Origin: Candidatus Polarisedimenticolia bacterium
GTDB taxonomy: Bacteria > Acidobacteriota > Polarisedimenticolia > Gp22-AA2 > AA152
Direction: 5' to 3'
Assembly: GCA_035764505.1 (NCBI GenBank)
Contig: DASTZC010000118.1
Span: 1 to 42,527 of the forward strand
DNA length: 42,527 bases
Below, piece after piece: positions 23,209-31,465 of this stretch. The notes below the pieces were generated by a model, which saw only the letters and a program-made list of their open reading frames with translations, had not been told where the DNA came from and ran no database searches. The stretch's first letter is position 1. Each line of letters starts with the position of its first letter. A program made the translations under genes and the position numbers.

Positions 23209-24554
23209 GGCTTCTCCTTGTGCCCGGCGCGCATCGGCAGCCGGGTCATCAGCAGGCACTCCAGCCCGGTGCGCACCGGCTTCACCGGGATCCTCTCCAG
23301 GAGATCGGTGGCAAAGGCGTGGATCAGGAGGCTCCGGGCATCGCCTTCCTCCAGGCCGCGGCTGCGCAGGTAGAACAGCGCGTCCTCGTCCAGCTGGCCG
23401 ATGGTCGCACCGTGGGTGCACTTCACGTCATCGGCATAGATTTCCAGCTGCGGCTTGGTGTCGACCAGCGCCTCCTCCGACAGCAGCAGGTTCTTGTTGG
23501 TCTGCTTGGAGTCGGTCTTCTGCGCGTCCTCGCGCACCCGGATCTTCCCGTTGAAGACACCGTGCGAGCGTCCCGCCAGGACTCCCTTGTAGAGCTCGCG
23601 GCTGGAGCAGTGCGGCTTGGCGTGATCGATGAAGGTGTGGTTGTCGACGTGCTGGTCGCCGTGCGCCAGATAGAGACCGTTGAGCACGCACTCGACGCCC
23701 TCGGCGTCGAGGACCATGTTGAGGTCGTTGCGTGCCAGCGCGGCCCCCAGCGACACGGCGTGCGACGAGAAGCGGGCGCCGCGCCCCAGGTGCGCCTGCA
23801 GCGTCGCCACATGGTACGCCGGCTCGCTCTCGCGCTGCAGCTTGCAGTGATCCAGCACCGTCCCCTCCCCCGCCACCACCTCGGTCACCGCGTTGGTGAA
23901 ATAGGCTTGCGGGTGCAGGCTGATGTAGCTCTCGACCACCGCCGCCTGGCTCCCCTCCTCCGCCACGATCAGATTGCGCGGATGGGACACCATCGGCTGG
24001 CCGTTCGGGATGGCCACGAAGATCAGATGGATCGGCTCCTGCAGGACCTTGCGGCGCGGCAGGTGGACGAAGGCGCCGTCATGGATGAAAGCGGTGTTCA
24101 GCGCCACGAAAGGGTTGTCCTGGGGCAGGGCGTGCCGGCCCAGGTGGCCCAGCACTTTCCCGGGCGCCTCGCCGAGGGCCTCGGCCAGGCCGCCGGCGCG
24201 GACGCCGTCGGGCAGCGGGCGGCGCCGCGAAAGCGCCGGCGCGAAGTGCCCGTTGACGAACACCAGGTGGGTGCACTCCATCTCCCCGAAGGTGAGCTGC
24301 TGGAGCTGTCCCACGGTGAGCCCTTCCACCTTGGAGGCCTCGCCCGTCTCGAAGGGCGTCTTCGCGATGGGAGCGACGCTGGTGTACTTCCAGTCCTCGT
24401 CGTCGAGGGTCGGGAATCCCTTCGCCGCGAAAGAGTCCAGACCCGCCTGGCGCAGGGTGCCGAGCCAGCCGGGGTCCTTGCTTCCGTTCCCGGCTTTGGA
24501 AAACTGCTCCGCGTAATGCTGTCGCACGTCGAATGAAGGGTTCGGCTTGGGCAT
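23205..24554 (-). CDS. sufD: SufD subunit of the SufBCD Fe-S scaffold
   Basis: This 449-residue protein is homologous to SufB but divergent, and forms the SufBC2D complex on which clusters are built. The N-terminal helical part includes LDSFAAKGFPTLDDEDWKYT. The beta-helix core follows, and the C-terminal signature reads HGATIGQLDEDALFYLRSRG, then EGDARSLLIHAFATDLLERI, both typical of SufB/SufD. The His in THGATIG, used at the SufB-SufD interface in known complexes, is present. The ATG at 24554 has only a weak ribosome site. It is 21 bases after sufC, so coupling to sufC translation is likely. Confidence 0.94.
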   Translation of the reverse strand: MPKPNPSFDVRQHYAEQFSKAGNGSKDPGWLGTLRQAGLDSFAAKGFPTLDDEDWKYTSVAPIAKTPFETGEASKVEGLTVGQLQQLTFGEMECTHLVFVNGHFAPALSRRRPLPDGVRAGGLAEALGEAPGKVLGHLGRHALPQDNPFVALNTAFIHDGAFVHLPRRKVLQEPIHLIFVAIPNGQPMVSHPRNLIVAEEGSQAAVVESYISLHPQAYFTNAVTEVVAGEGTVLDHCKLQRESEPAYHVATLQAHLGRGARFSSHAVSLGAALARNDLNMVLDAEGVECVLNGLYLAHGDQHVDNHTFIDHAKPHCSSRELYKGVLAGRSHGVFNGKIRVREDAQKTDSKQTNKNLLLSEEALVDTKPQLEIYADDVKCTHGATIGQLDEDALFYLRSRGLEEGDARSLLIHAFATDLLERIPVKPVRTGLECLLMTRLPMRAGHKEKP

Positions 24555-24575
24555 GATTCGCTAGGCCGCGACGCC

Positions 24576-25331
24576 TCAGGCGTGGGCCACTTTCTCCTCG
24601 ATCCAGGAATAGCCGCGGTCTTCCAGCTCCAGCGCCAGCTCCTTGCCGCCCGACTTCACGATCCGCCCTTCGAACAGGACGTGCACGCGGTCCGGCACGA
24701 TGTAGTTCAGCAGCCGCTGGTAGTGGGTGACCACGATGATGGCGCGGTCCTTGCCGCGCAGCTTGTTGACGCCGTTGGCGACGATCTTCAGGGCGTCGAT
24801 GTCGAGCCCCGAATCGGTTTCATCCAGGATCGCCAGCTTCGGCTGGAGCACCGCCATCTGGAAGATCTCGTTACGCTTCTTCTCGCCGCCCGAGAAGCCC
24901 TCGTTCACCGAGCGGTTCATCAGGCTCTCGTCCATCTCTACCAGGCGGGCCTTCTCCTTCACCAGCGACAGGAAGTCCATGGCGTCCAGCTCCTCCAGTC
25001 CCTGGTGCTTGCGTGCCGAGTTCAGTCCGGCGCGCAGCAGATAGGTGGTGCTGACGCCGGGGATTTCCACCGGGTACTGGAACGCCAGGAAGACCCCCTC
25101 CTGGGCGCGTTCCTCCGGCGCCATCTCCAGGAGGTCCTTCCCCAGATAAGTCACCTCGCCGCCCGTGACCTCGTAGGTGTCCCGGCCGGCGAGGACCTGG
25201 GCCAGGGTCGATTTCCCCGAGCCGTTCGGCCCCATGATCGCATGCACTTCGCCCGCCTTGACCGTCAGGTTGATCCCCTTGAGGATCTCCCGGTCGGCGG
25301 CCTTGGCTCTCAGGTTCTTGATCTCAAGCAC
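24576..25331 (-). CDS. sufC: SufC ATPase of the SufBCD complex
   Basis: This 251-residue ABC-type ATPase powers the SufBC2D scaffold. Motifs: Walker A GPNGSGKST near residue 35, Q-loop in FLAFQYPVEIPGV, signature SGGEKKRNEIFQMA, Walker B LAILDETDSGLD (the SufC hallmark with Asp after Glu-Thr), and the switch His in VVTHYQRLLNYI. It starts at GTG 25331 with GGAG seven bases upstream. It is cytoplasmic; unlike transport ABC proteins it has no membrane partner in the operon. It is placed between sufB (28-base gap) and sufD. Confidence 0.96.
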   Translation of the reverse strand: MLEIKNLRAKAADREILKGINLTVKAGEVHAIMGPNGSGKSTLAQVLAGRDTYEVTGGEVTYLGKDLLEMAPEERAQEGVFLAFQYPVEIPGVSTTYLLRAGLNSARKHQGLEELDAMDFLSLVKEKARLVEMDESLMNRSVNEGFSGGEKKRNEIFQMAVLQPKLAILDETDSGLDIDALKIVANGVNKLRGKDRAIIVVTHYQRLLNYIVPDRVHVLFEGRIVKSGGKELALELEDRGYSWIEEKVAHA

Positions 25332-25359
25332 GGTGCTCTCCGTTGTGGGGAAATGCTCG

Positions 25360-26805
25360 TTAGCCGACGCTGCCCTCGAGGCTCACGCCCAGCAGCTTCT
25401 GGGCCTCGACGGCGAATTCCATGGGCAGCTCGCGGAACACCTCCTTGCAGAAGCCGTTGACGATCATGTTCACGGCGTCCTCGAGCAGGATGCCGCGCTG
25501 CCGGCAGTAGAAGATCTGGTCCTCGCCGATTTTCGAGGTGGACGCCTCGTGCTCCAGGCGCGAGGTGCTGTTCTTGACCTCGATGTACGGGAAGGTGTGC
25601 GCCCCGCACTTGTCGCCGATCAGCAGCGAGTCGCACTGCGAGTAGTTGCGGGCGTTGGCCGCCCCCTTGAGGATCTTCACCAGGCCGCGGTAGGTGTTCT
25701 GCCCGTACCCGGCCGAGATCCCCTTGGTCACGATGGTGCTGCGGGTGTTCTTTCCGATGTGGATCATCTTCGTCCCGGTGTCCGCCTGCTGGCGGTTGTT
25801 GGTGACGGCCACCGAGTAGAACTCCCCGACCGAGTTGTCGCCTTGCAGGATGCAGCTCGGGTACTTCCAGGTGATGGCGGAGCCGGTCTCCACCTGGGTC
25901 CAGGAGATCTTCGAGGCGACCCCCTGGCACTTGCCCCGCTTGGTGACGAAGTTGTAAATCCCGCCTTTGCCTTCCTTGTCACCCGGATACCAGTTCTGCA
26001 CCGTCGAATACTTGATGCTGGCGTTGTCCAGCGCCACCAGCTCCACCACCGCGGCGTGCAGCTGGTTGGTGTCGCGGATGGGTGCGGTGCACCCTTCCAG
26101 GTAGCTGACCTGCGCTCCCGCATCGGCCACGATCAAGGTCCGCTCGAACTGCCCGGTGTTGGCCGCATTGATGCGGAAGTAGGTGGACAGCTCCATGGGG
26201 CAGCGCACGCCCTTCGGGATGTAGACGAAGGAACCGTCGCTGAAGACGGCAGAGTTGAGGGTGGCGAAGAAGTTGTCGCTGTAAGGGACGACGGAGCCGA
26301 GGTACTGGCGCACCAGGTCCGGATGGTCCCGTACCGCCTCGGAGAAGGAGCAGAAGATGATCCCGAGCTCCTTCAGCTTCGCCTTGAACGTCGTCGCCAC
26401 GGAAACGCTGTCGAACACCGCGTCCACCGCCACGCCCGCGAGCATCTTCTGCTCCGACAGCGGGATTCCCAGCTTGGCGTAAGTCTTGAGCAGCTCCGGG
26501 TCCACCTCATCGAGGCTCTTCGGCGCCGCGCTCGTCTTGGGCGCCGAATAATAGATGATTGCCTGATAGTCGATGGGGGGGTAGTGGACGTTGTGCCAGG
26601 TGGGCTCCTTCATCGTCAGCCAATGCCGGTAGGCCTTGAGCCGCCATTCCAACATGAACTCCGGCTCGCCTTTTTTCGCGGAGATCGTGCGGATGACGTC
26701 TTCGCTCAATCCACGCGGAATCGTCTCCGCTTCGATGTCGGTGACGAAGCCGTACTTGTATTCCTGCTCGGTCAGCTCCTGGATGGTCTTGGTCGAGGTG
26801 CTCAT
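25360..26805 (-). CDS. sufB: SufB subunit of the SufBCD Fe-S scaffold
   Basis: The 481-residue main scaffold subunit. The start ATG at 26805 ([20 protein letters not shown]) follows GGAGG and overlaps the stop of the Rrf2 regulator by ATGA. The open frame to 26994 is a shadow. Hallmarks are [20 protein letters not shown] near 30, [20 protein letters not shown], the core [40 protein letters not shown], and the C-terminal [19 protein letters not shown] with a Cys. The strongly conserved sequence leaves no doubt about identity. It is the first structural gene of the SUF operon, directly behind its regulator. Confidence 0.97.
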   Translation of the reverse strand: MSTSTKTIQELTEQEYKYGFVTDIEAETIPRGLSEDVIRTISAKKGEPEFMLEWRLKAYRHWLTMKEPTWHNVHYPPIDYQAIIYYSAPKTSAAPKSLDEVDPELLKTYAKLGIPLSEQKMLAGVAVDAVFDSVSVATTFKAKLKELGIIFCSFSEAVRDHPDLVRQYLGSVVPYSDNFFATLNSAVFSDGSFVYIPKGVRCPMELSTYFRINAANTGQFERTLIVADAGAQVSYLEGCTAPIRDTNQLHAAVVELVALDNASIKYSTVQNWYPGDKEGKGGIYNFVTKRGKCQGVASKISWTQVETGSAITWKYPSCILQGDNSVGEFYSVAVTNNRQQADTGTKMIHIGKNTRSTIVTKGISAGYGQNTYRGLVKILKGAANARNYSQCDSLLIGDKCGAHTFPYIEVKNSTSRLEHEASTSKIGEDQIFYCRQRGILLEDAVNMIVNGFCKEVFRELPMEFAVEAQKLLGVSLEGSVG

Positions 26806-27260
26806 AGAACCCTTGCCTCCTTCCGCAAGGCGATCCCATTCGCGGGGACGGGACTCGAGGGGAACGGCCGGGCCATCTCGGAGAGCTTGACGCTCTCCAG
26901 CGCCTGGCGGATGGCTTCGTTGATCCGCTGCCAGTTTCCATGGACGGGACAGCAGGTTTCCTGCACGCAGCTCCCCGGAGCGCTCTGAGCGCACTGGGTC
27001 AGTGCCACCGGCCCTTCGGTGGCCGCGATGATGTCGGCCATCGATATCTCCTCTGCCGGCCTTGCCAGGCTATAGCCGCCCTTGACCCCGCGGTGCGAGA
27101 CCAGCAAGTGCTTCTTGGTCAGCGCCTTGAGAATCTTGTTCACGGTCGGCAGCGGGAGCCGCGATGCCGTAGCGATGTCCCGGGCGTTGTGCATGCTCTT
27201 TTCGGTGTCTCGGGCGAAGTAGGTGAGGAGGACGATCCCGTAGTCGGTCAATCGAGTCAT
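26802..27260 (-). CDS. Rrf2-family Fe-S sensing regulator of the SUF operon (IscR/SufR-like)
   Basis: This 152-residue Rrf2 regulator probably represses the suf operon when Fe-S clusters are plentiful. The winged helix is in [18 protein letters not shown], and [20 protein letters not shown] is the recognition part. The wing contains the [11 protein letters not shown] motif. Cluster ligands are Cys90, Cys98 and Cys104 (with an extra Cys103) and His107 in CCPVHGNW, close to the spacing of the IscR [2Fe-2S] site (three Cys, one His). The ATG at 27260 gives the usual Rrf2 N-terminus; a TTG at 27284 would add eight residues. It overlaps sufB by ATGA. The inverted repeat over its own promoter makes autoregulation likely. 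Confidence 0.93.
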   Translation of the reverse strand: MTRLTDYGIVLLTYFARDTEKSMHNARDIATASRLPLPTVNKILKALTKKHLLVSHRGVKGGYSLARPAEEISMADIIAATEGPVALTQCAQSAPGSCVQETCCPVHGNWQRINEAIRQALESVKLSEMARPFPSSPVPANGIALRKEARVL

Positions 27261-27299
27261 TCGGATCAAATCTGGTGCTCCCAACGAATCAGGACTGAA

Positions 27300-27331
27300 A
27301 AAGTACTGTTTTGCAAAGAAATAGTACCTTT
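27300..27331. promoter_or_regulatory. Inverted repeat over the SUF -10 box, likely Rrf2-regulator operator
   Basis: AAAGTACT (27300-27307) faces AGTACCTTT (27323-27331), a near-perfect inverted repeat with a 15-base A/T-rich spacer. The right arm covers the -10 box and the left arm lies near the expected transcription start, so a bound dimer would block RNA polymerase. The Rrf2 regulator is the first gene of this transcript. The repeat is seen; the protein that binds it is inferred. Confidence 0.5.
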
Positions 27332-27349
27332 CTGGTCTTCAATTGTCAA
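27321..27349 (-). promoter_or_regulatory. Sigma70-type promoter of the SUF operon
   Basis: On the minus strand TTGACA (27349-27344) is followed after 17 bases by TACTAT (27326-27321). The -35 box is a perfect consensus and the -10 box matches five of six positions. The first start codon is about 60 bases downstream. It is the best promoter match in the window and lies upstream of seven co-directional Fe-S genes. Confidence 0.7.
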
Positions 27350-27414
27350 CGCTCGACTCTTATTGATTGTAAGGCGATGTCGGCGCGCCGACTGATCACC
27401 CATGGGTTGCGTCG

Positions 27415-27452
27415 CCGAAGTCGCGTCAAAGCCGAATGTAACGCGACTTCGG
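27415..27452. terminator. Perfect 12-bp hairpin downstream of mrp, before the SUF promoter
   Basis: CCGAAGTCGCGT (27415-27426) pairs with ACGCGACTTCGG (27441-27452) around a 14-base loop, without mismatch. It lies 14 bases after the mrp stop codon (27467) in the minus direction and just upstream of the SUF promoter. It lacks a T-run on either strand, so it may be a T-less terminator, an RNA 3' stabiliser, or a protein-binding palindrome that insulates mrp from suf. Confidence 0.45.
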
Positions 27453-27466
27453 GTACGCCGATACCC

Positions 27467-28585
27467 TTAACGCGCGGGCTCCTTGGGAGCGGTGGGATCC
27501 AGTGAGCGGAGGTAGTCGTAGGTATAGATTCCGCTGCCGTGAAGGTCGGACCAGCTTAACTGAATGCCGTAACGTCCCACGCGTCGGATGTCCAGCGGCC
27601 GCACGCTCATCAGGACCCGGTTCGGATCGGCGCGGCGCTCTCCGGTCCACTCGTCGATACACAGCGCGCAAGGACAGGCCTGGCGGAGAGCGCGGAAAGG
27701 CAGACGGCTGACGTGGCCGTCGGCCCAGCGAATCTCCACCTTGCCATCCTCGGTTTTGATCTCCTCGGGACGATGGCGGACCGAGCCGGTCAGCGAGTGG
27801 ACGCGCTCGATCTCCGTCCTCAACTTCTCGGCAATCTGCAGGAAGGCCCGGGCTCCGGGCGTCTCGGCTCCGGCGCTCTCCAGGGCCACGAGCGGACGCC
27901 CCGTGTCGCCCGCCTCGGCGATCGCCGGATCGAGCGGCACCTCGCCCAGGAAAGGAACTCCCAGCTCTTCCGCGGCTTTCCTGCCGCCTCCGTGCCGGAA
28001 CACCTCCGTCGCCTTGCCGCAATGCGGGCAGACGAAGGAGCTCATGTTCTCGATAATCCCCAGGATCGGCACCTGCACCTGCTCGAACATCCGGAGCCCG
28101 CGCAGGGTGATTCCCACCGCAACCTCCTGCGGGGTCGTCACGATTGCCGCGCCGACCAGCGGCGCCGACTGCGTGAGGGTCAGCTGCACGTCTCCCGTCC
28201 CGGGGGGAAGGTCGATCAGGAGGTAATCCAGGGCGCCCCAGGCCACCTGCGCGAGAAACTGCTGGACCATCTTGGTGGCCATGGGACCCCGCCAGATCAC
28301 CGGCGTGTCGCGCCCCGTGAACAGCCCCATGGAGATGAACTGGATGCCGCGGCGCTCCACCGGCTCGAGGATTCCGGGCTGATTAGAAGGCTCCGCCCCC
28401 TTCCCCTCTCCGAGCATCGTCGGGATGGAGGGACCGTAGATATCGGCGTCCATCAGCCCGACTCGCGCGCCGCCCCGCGCCAGCGCCAGCGCCAGGTGGG
28501 TCGCCACGGTCGACTTTCCGACTCCTCCCTTGCCGCTCGCGATGGCAATCGCGTTCTTGACCTGCCCCATGCCTGGTTCGGGCAT
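27467..28585 (-). CDS. mrp: Mrp/ApbC (NBP35-type) Fe-S carrier ATPase fused to C-terminal DUF971 domain
   Basis: This 372-residue cytoplasmic P-loop ATPase carries and delivers Fe-S clusters. The deviant Walker A is SGKGGVGKST (near 17-26). It is followed by LMDADIYGPSIP, LLIDLPPGTGDVQLT, and the cluster-binding CxxC in SFVCPHCGKATEVF. The first ~270 residues form the carrier. The last ~100 residues (VEIRWADGHVSRLPFRALRQ, then ACPCALC) match the DUF971 domain found in gamma-butyrobetaine hydroxylase N-termini. The MIP18/DUF59 domain that often precedes Mrp is missing; a free SufT carries that domain in the suf operon. The ATG has GGAGG upstream. It has its own promoter at 28661-28689, so it can be expressed separately from suf. 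Confidence 0.94.
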   Translation of the reverse strand: MPEPGMGQVKNAIAIASGKGGVGKSTVATHLALALARGGARVGLMDADIYGPSIPTMLGEGKGAEPSNQPGILEPVERRGIQFISMGLFTGRDTPVIWRGPMATKMVQQFLAQVAWGALDYLLIDLPPGTGDVQLTLTQSAPLVGAAIVTTPQEVAVGITLRGLRMFEQVQVPILGIIENMSSFVCPHCGKATEVFRHGGGRKAAEELGVPFLGEVPLDPAIAEAGDTGRPLVALESAGAETPGARAFLQIAEKLRTEIERVHSLTGSVRHRPEEIKTEDGKVEIRWADGHVSRLPFRALRQACPCALCIDEWTGERRADPNRVLMSVRPLDIRRVGRYGIQLSWSDLHGSGIYTYDYLRSLDPTAPKEPAR

Positions 28586-28660
28586 CTCGCCTCCGTCTTA
28601 TGTCTTCAGAAACCGGCGCGCCTGCGCCGTGCTTCCGTCCTTGTGAGAGATTTTCGTGTC

Positions 28661-28689
28661 AGTTAAGCAGCGGCGTGATGAACTGTCAA
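28661..28689 (-). promoter_or_regulatory. Sigma70-type promoter of mrp
   Basis: On the minus strand TTGACA (28689-28684), a 17-base spacer, then TTAACT (28666-28661). The predicted transcript has a leader of about 70 bases before the mrp ATG at 28585. The -35 box is a perfect consensus. Confidence 0.5.
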
Positions 28690-28710
28690 ACCAGGGCCTG
28701 GAACGGAAAG

Positions 28711-28749
28711 GCCCCCCGCGGCGCCGGACGGGGGTGCGCTGCGGGGGGC
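28711..28749 (-). terminator. GC-rich hairpin terminator after the exported-protein gene
   Basis: GCCCCCCGCGGCGC (28711-28724) and GCGCTGCGGGGGGC (28736-28749) form a 14-bp stem with one mismatch and an 11-base loop. In the minus direction it lies about 70 bases after the stop at 28822 and is followed by CCTTTCCG, a poor T-run. It sits just upstream of the mrp promoter and probably separates the two transcripts. Confidence 0.5.
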
Positions 28750-28821
28750 TTAAACCCCGGGAGCCGGCATGAGGGTCGTCTCGCCGGCGCTCGAGGAAGG
28801 ATTAAGGACGAGGCGCGATGC

Positions 28822-29451
28822 TCAGCGCCCTCTACCGTGGCTTTTTCCCACGGGTGTCGACGGCTCTACCTTTTCGACTTCGAAGGGGCGGCCCTTCCGG
28901 TCCGCCACCACGGTGACCACCGACTCGCCGCGCCCCTGGCCGCGAGCCATCTGATAGGGCGTCATGCGGGCCCAGCGCGATCCGAGACGAACCTGGACGA
29001 GGCCGCGCACGTCGGAGTCGCTCAGAGCGGTGGTCGAAGGGTGCTTCTTCCAGTATCCCCAGGCCCGCCCGTAAGGCGGTCCGGGGTCCCGATCGATCCC
29101 GGCGAACAGGACATCGGTCGGGACGTTGTGCCGCTTCAGGATCGAGGACCAGCTCAGCCCCAGGGCGCGCTGGTTCACGATGGCTTCCAGTGGCCGGCCC
29201 GATTCGCGCGACACGAACAAAATGACGGGCAGATCGGACTCGACGTGCTTGATCTTCGGGAGAAGCGGCTCGAGCGCCGCCCGGTCGTATCCGTAGTCGC
29301 CGACCGCCAGGTTGAGGAACATCTCATGGTCGTTCTTCACGGCGTCCCGGTTGAACAGATACTCGTAGCTCTCCGCGAAGACCGCTTCCGTGCCGGCCGC
29401 GAAAGTCAGGACCAGCATCATCGTGGAAAAGCTCTTCGCATCCGGTCTCAT
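28822..29451 (-). CDS. Exported protein of unknown function
   Basis: This is a 209-residue protein starting at ATG 29451 with GGGAG five bases before. Residues 1-27 look like a signal peptide (KSFSTMMLVLTFAAGTEAVFA, with a likely cut before ES). The mature part has no domain I recognise. Noticeable stretches are EMFLNLAVGDYGYDRAALEP, GLSWSSILKRHNVPTDVLF, the aromatic motif PPYGRAWGYWKK, LSDSDVRGLVQVRLGSRWAR and a basic Gly-rich C-terminus. It starts 25 bases after the stop of the BON-domain lipoprotein on the same strand, so both are likely one envelope-related transcript, ended by the hairpin at 28711-28749. Confidence 0.75.
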   Translation of the reverse strand: MRPDAKSFSTMMLVLTFAAGTEAVFAESYEYLFNRDAVKNDHEMFLNLAVGDYGYDRAALEPLLPKIKHVESDLPVILFVSRESGRPLEAIVNQRALGLSWSSILKRHNVPTDVLFAGIDRDPGPPYGRAWGYWKKHPSTTALSDSDVRGLVQVRLGSRWARMTPYQMARGQGRGESVVTVVADRKGRPFEVEKVEPSTPVGKSHGRGR

Positions 29452-29476
29452 GAGAGCTCCCTTCAAGGCTTCGGCC

Positions 29477-30091
29477 TCAGCCTCGCACCTGGATCTCGCT
29501 GACGACTTCCTTCACACCGGCGGTCTTCGCCGCGGTCTGCTTCGCCAGCTCGGCTTCCTTCTTCGTCGCCACGGTGCCGGTCAAGGTGACCGTGCCCCAC
29601 CGGGTGGTGACGTTGATGTCGGACGCCTTGACGCCTTTCTCGAAAGCCAGGGCAGTCTTCACCGAAGCCGTGGTGGTGGCATCCTTCACCGCCTGTCCAA
29701 AGGTGCGATCCGGGTCCTGATCGTTCTCCGCACGCTCGACCTCTTCACCGATCTGGAGGCGATTCTCGACCGAGCGGGTCCCGGCCACGTTCTTGGCGAT
29801 CTCCTCGGCCAGCTCCTTCTCGATGTCCGACCTCACGGTCCCGGACAACGTCACGGTGCCGTCGTGGGTATCGACATCGATCTTGTGGGCGGCCAGGTGC
29901 TCGTTGAAGATGTAGGCGGTCTTGATGCGGGTGCTGATGCCCGCGTCGCTCAGCTTCTGGCTGAAGTCGGTGCTCTCGTGCTCTCTCTTCTCGTCGGGGC
30001 CGTTGGTGGTCGTCGTGGACCCCGTGCTGCAGCTGACCAGAAGAGGTATGGCGAGGAGCATGGCGACAGCCGACTTTGTGAGTGCGTGCAT
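29477..30091 (-). CDS. BON-domain lipoprotein (OsmY-like)
   Basis: This 204-residue protein starts at ATG 30091 with AAGGAG six bases before it. A lipoprotein signal peptide ends in LLVSC, so Cys is lipidated and the protein sits on a membrane facing the periplasm. After a Ser/Thr-rich linker (TGSTTTTNG) come two BON domains. The first, at about 50-115, includes IDVDTHDGTVTLSGTV; the second, at about 135-203, includes INVTTRWGTVTLTGTV. Each ends with the A..A..GV/TRSV..V/I.. pattern. OsmY-type proteins protect the envelope in osmotic stress and bind phospholipid. The direct role here is inferred from family and from envelope and osmotic genes nearby (mscL, ompA). Confidence 0.9.
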   Translation of the reverse strand: MHALTKSAVAMLLAIPLLVSCSTGSTTTTNGPDEKREHESTDFSQKLSDAGISTRIKTAYIFNEHLAAHKIDVDTHDGTVTLSGTVRSDIEKELAEEIAKNVAGTRSVENRLQIGEEVERAENDQDPDRTFGQAVKDATTTASVKTALAFEKGVKASDINVTTRWGTVTLTGTVATKKEAELAKQTAAKTAGVKEVVSEIQVRG

Positions 30092-30334
30092 GGTGCGCTC
30101 CTTCGTTTCCTGAAATGCCGATGCAATGCGGAGCGCGCCCTCCTGTGGCAAGCGCGATGCCAGCGCCGAATTTCCCGTTTTAGAGAGCCTTTTTCCGGGT
30201 TTTTGCTGCTCGCAGATAGGGTGATTTCCGGAGATTTACGTAGGAATTCCGCGCGCTGGCTTGTCATCCGCGCAGGACGAACGTCGCGCGCCGCGTGCGG
30301 CAAGCCGCCTCACGACGCCGGCGCGACGTTCCAA

Positions 30335-30697
30335 TTACCAGGGTTTGAAGAGGAACAGGACGGCGAGGAGGATGCAGGCGAAGCCGGCGAGGTCGTTCCA
30401 CTTGAGAGGCTGGCCGAGATAGGTCACCGAGAAAACGCTGAACACCAGGAGCGTGATGGCCTCCTGGATCGTCTTGAGCTGCGCCGCCGAGAAGCTGCTG
30501 TATCCGATCCGGTTCGCGGGGACCTGGAAGCAGTACTCGAAGAAGGCGATGCCCCAGCTCGCCAGGATGACCTGCCACAACGGCAGGGAGCGGAAGCGCA
30601 GGTGGCCGTACCAGGCGAAGGTCATGAAAATATTCGACACCAGGAGCAGGGCGATCGTCAGCATCGTGCGTCGACTCCATCCGGGAAGAAAGCTCAT
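30335..30697 (-). CDS. DUF486 / DMT-family small membrane protein
   Basis: This 120-residue inner-membrane protein starts at ATG 30697 and overlaps the stop of the upstream methyltransferase gene by ATGA. Four hydrophobic helices are visible (about 11-30, 40-57, 82-97, 103-118). Conserved-looking motifs are SNIFMTFAWYGHL, ILASWGIAFFEYCFQVPANR and LKTIQEAITLLVFSVFS. These match the DUF486 family, a half-size relative of drug/metabolite transporters that may act as a dimer. Its substrate is unknown. The open frame extends upstream to 30853 but only inside the methyltransferase gene. Confidence 0.9.
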   Translation of the reverse strand: MSFLPGWSRRTMLTIALLLVSNIFMTFAWYGHLRFRSLPLWQVILASWGIAFFEYCFQVPANRIGYSSFSAAQLKTIQEAITLLVFSVFSVTYLGQPLKWNDLAGFACILLAVLFLFKPW

Positions 30698-31458
30698 GGG
30701 AGGTTCAGGCAGAGGCTGCGGGCAGTCAGCTCGCGATGGTCCATTCCCGACGCCTCGTCGAGCCTGCGAATCAGGTCGGGAAGCACGGCGGGGAAGCGCC
30801 AGCTGTCTTCCCGGCCGCCGACTCCCTGGAACGTCGCGGCCCAATGGTCCCACCAGGAGAAGCCGCGCCGGGCGATCGGCTCGACGACCAGGACCCGGGC
30901 GCCGCGGCGCGAGGCTTCGATCATCTTCTCGAGCAGTGATTCTCTTACGCCGGCATCGAGCTCATTGATGGCGAAGGCCGCCAGCACGGCATCCTCGCGG
31001 CCTCCGAGCTGCGCCGCCGCAAAGTCTCCGCGGCGGAGAATTCCGCGCACGCGCAACCGGGAGAAGCACCAGCGCGCTTCGGTGATCGCCCAGGCGCTGC
31101 GCTCCCACCCTGTGACCGCAGGACGCGGATCGCATTCCAGGGCCCAGGCCGCTCCCGCAACCCCGGTCCCGCAGCCGAGGTCGATGATGCGCTTCGGAGG
31201 CGCACTCTCCCCTGCGAGCGCGCGCACCACTCCGCGCACCGTGAGAAAGTGCAGCGGTCCATAGAACAGTGCAAAGGCGGCGCGCTTGCCGGCTCCCTCC
31301 AACGCGGCTCCCTCGCCCAGCCTGCCTCGGCGCTCGACATAAAGAGAAGAGAGGGCCGCCAGGGCCCGGCGCAGCTCGCCGAAAGTGAGGTCGGCAAGCT
31401 GGCGGCGCTCCAGATCGATGACCCAGGCTTCGAAGGGATCCGGGGAGGGGGTCGGCAC
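30694..31458 (-). CDS. Class I SAM-dependent methyltransferase, substrate unknown
   Basis: The 254-residue protein has a helical N-terminus of about 85 residues (DLERRQLADLTFGELRRALA, then a stretch ending ALFYGPLHFLTVRGVVRAL). The methyltransferase core follows, with IIDLGCGTGVAGAAWALE as motif I, VTGWERSAWAITEARW as motif II, and VLAAFAINELDAGVR in the place of motif IV. The tail VLVVEPIARRGFSWWDHW is reminiscent of rRNA or protein methyltransferases, but I cannot name the acceptor. It overlaps the DUF486 gene by four bases and lies seven bases behind the PEBP-like gene, so all belong to one minus-strand operon starting at the kinase gene. Confidence 0.8.
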   Translation of the reverse strand: MPTPSPDPFEAWVIDLERRQLADLTFGELRRALAALSSLYVERRGRLGEGAALEGAGKRAAFALFYGPLHFLTVRGVVRALAGESAPPKRIIDLGCGTGVAGAAWALECDPRPAVTGWERSAWAITEARWCFSRLRVRGILRRGDFAAAQLGGREDAVLAAFAINELDAGVRESLLEKMIEASRRGARVLVVEPIARRGFSWWDHWAATFQGVGGREDSWRFPAVLPDLIRRLDEASGMDHRELTARSLCLNLP

Positions 31459-31465
31459 GGCAGCT

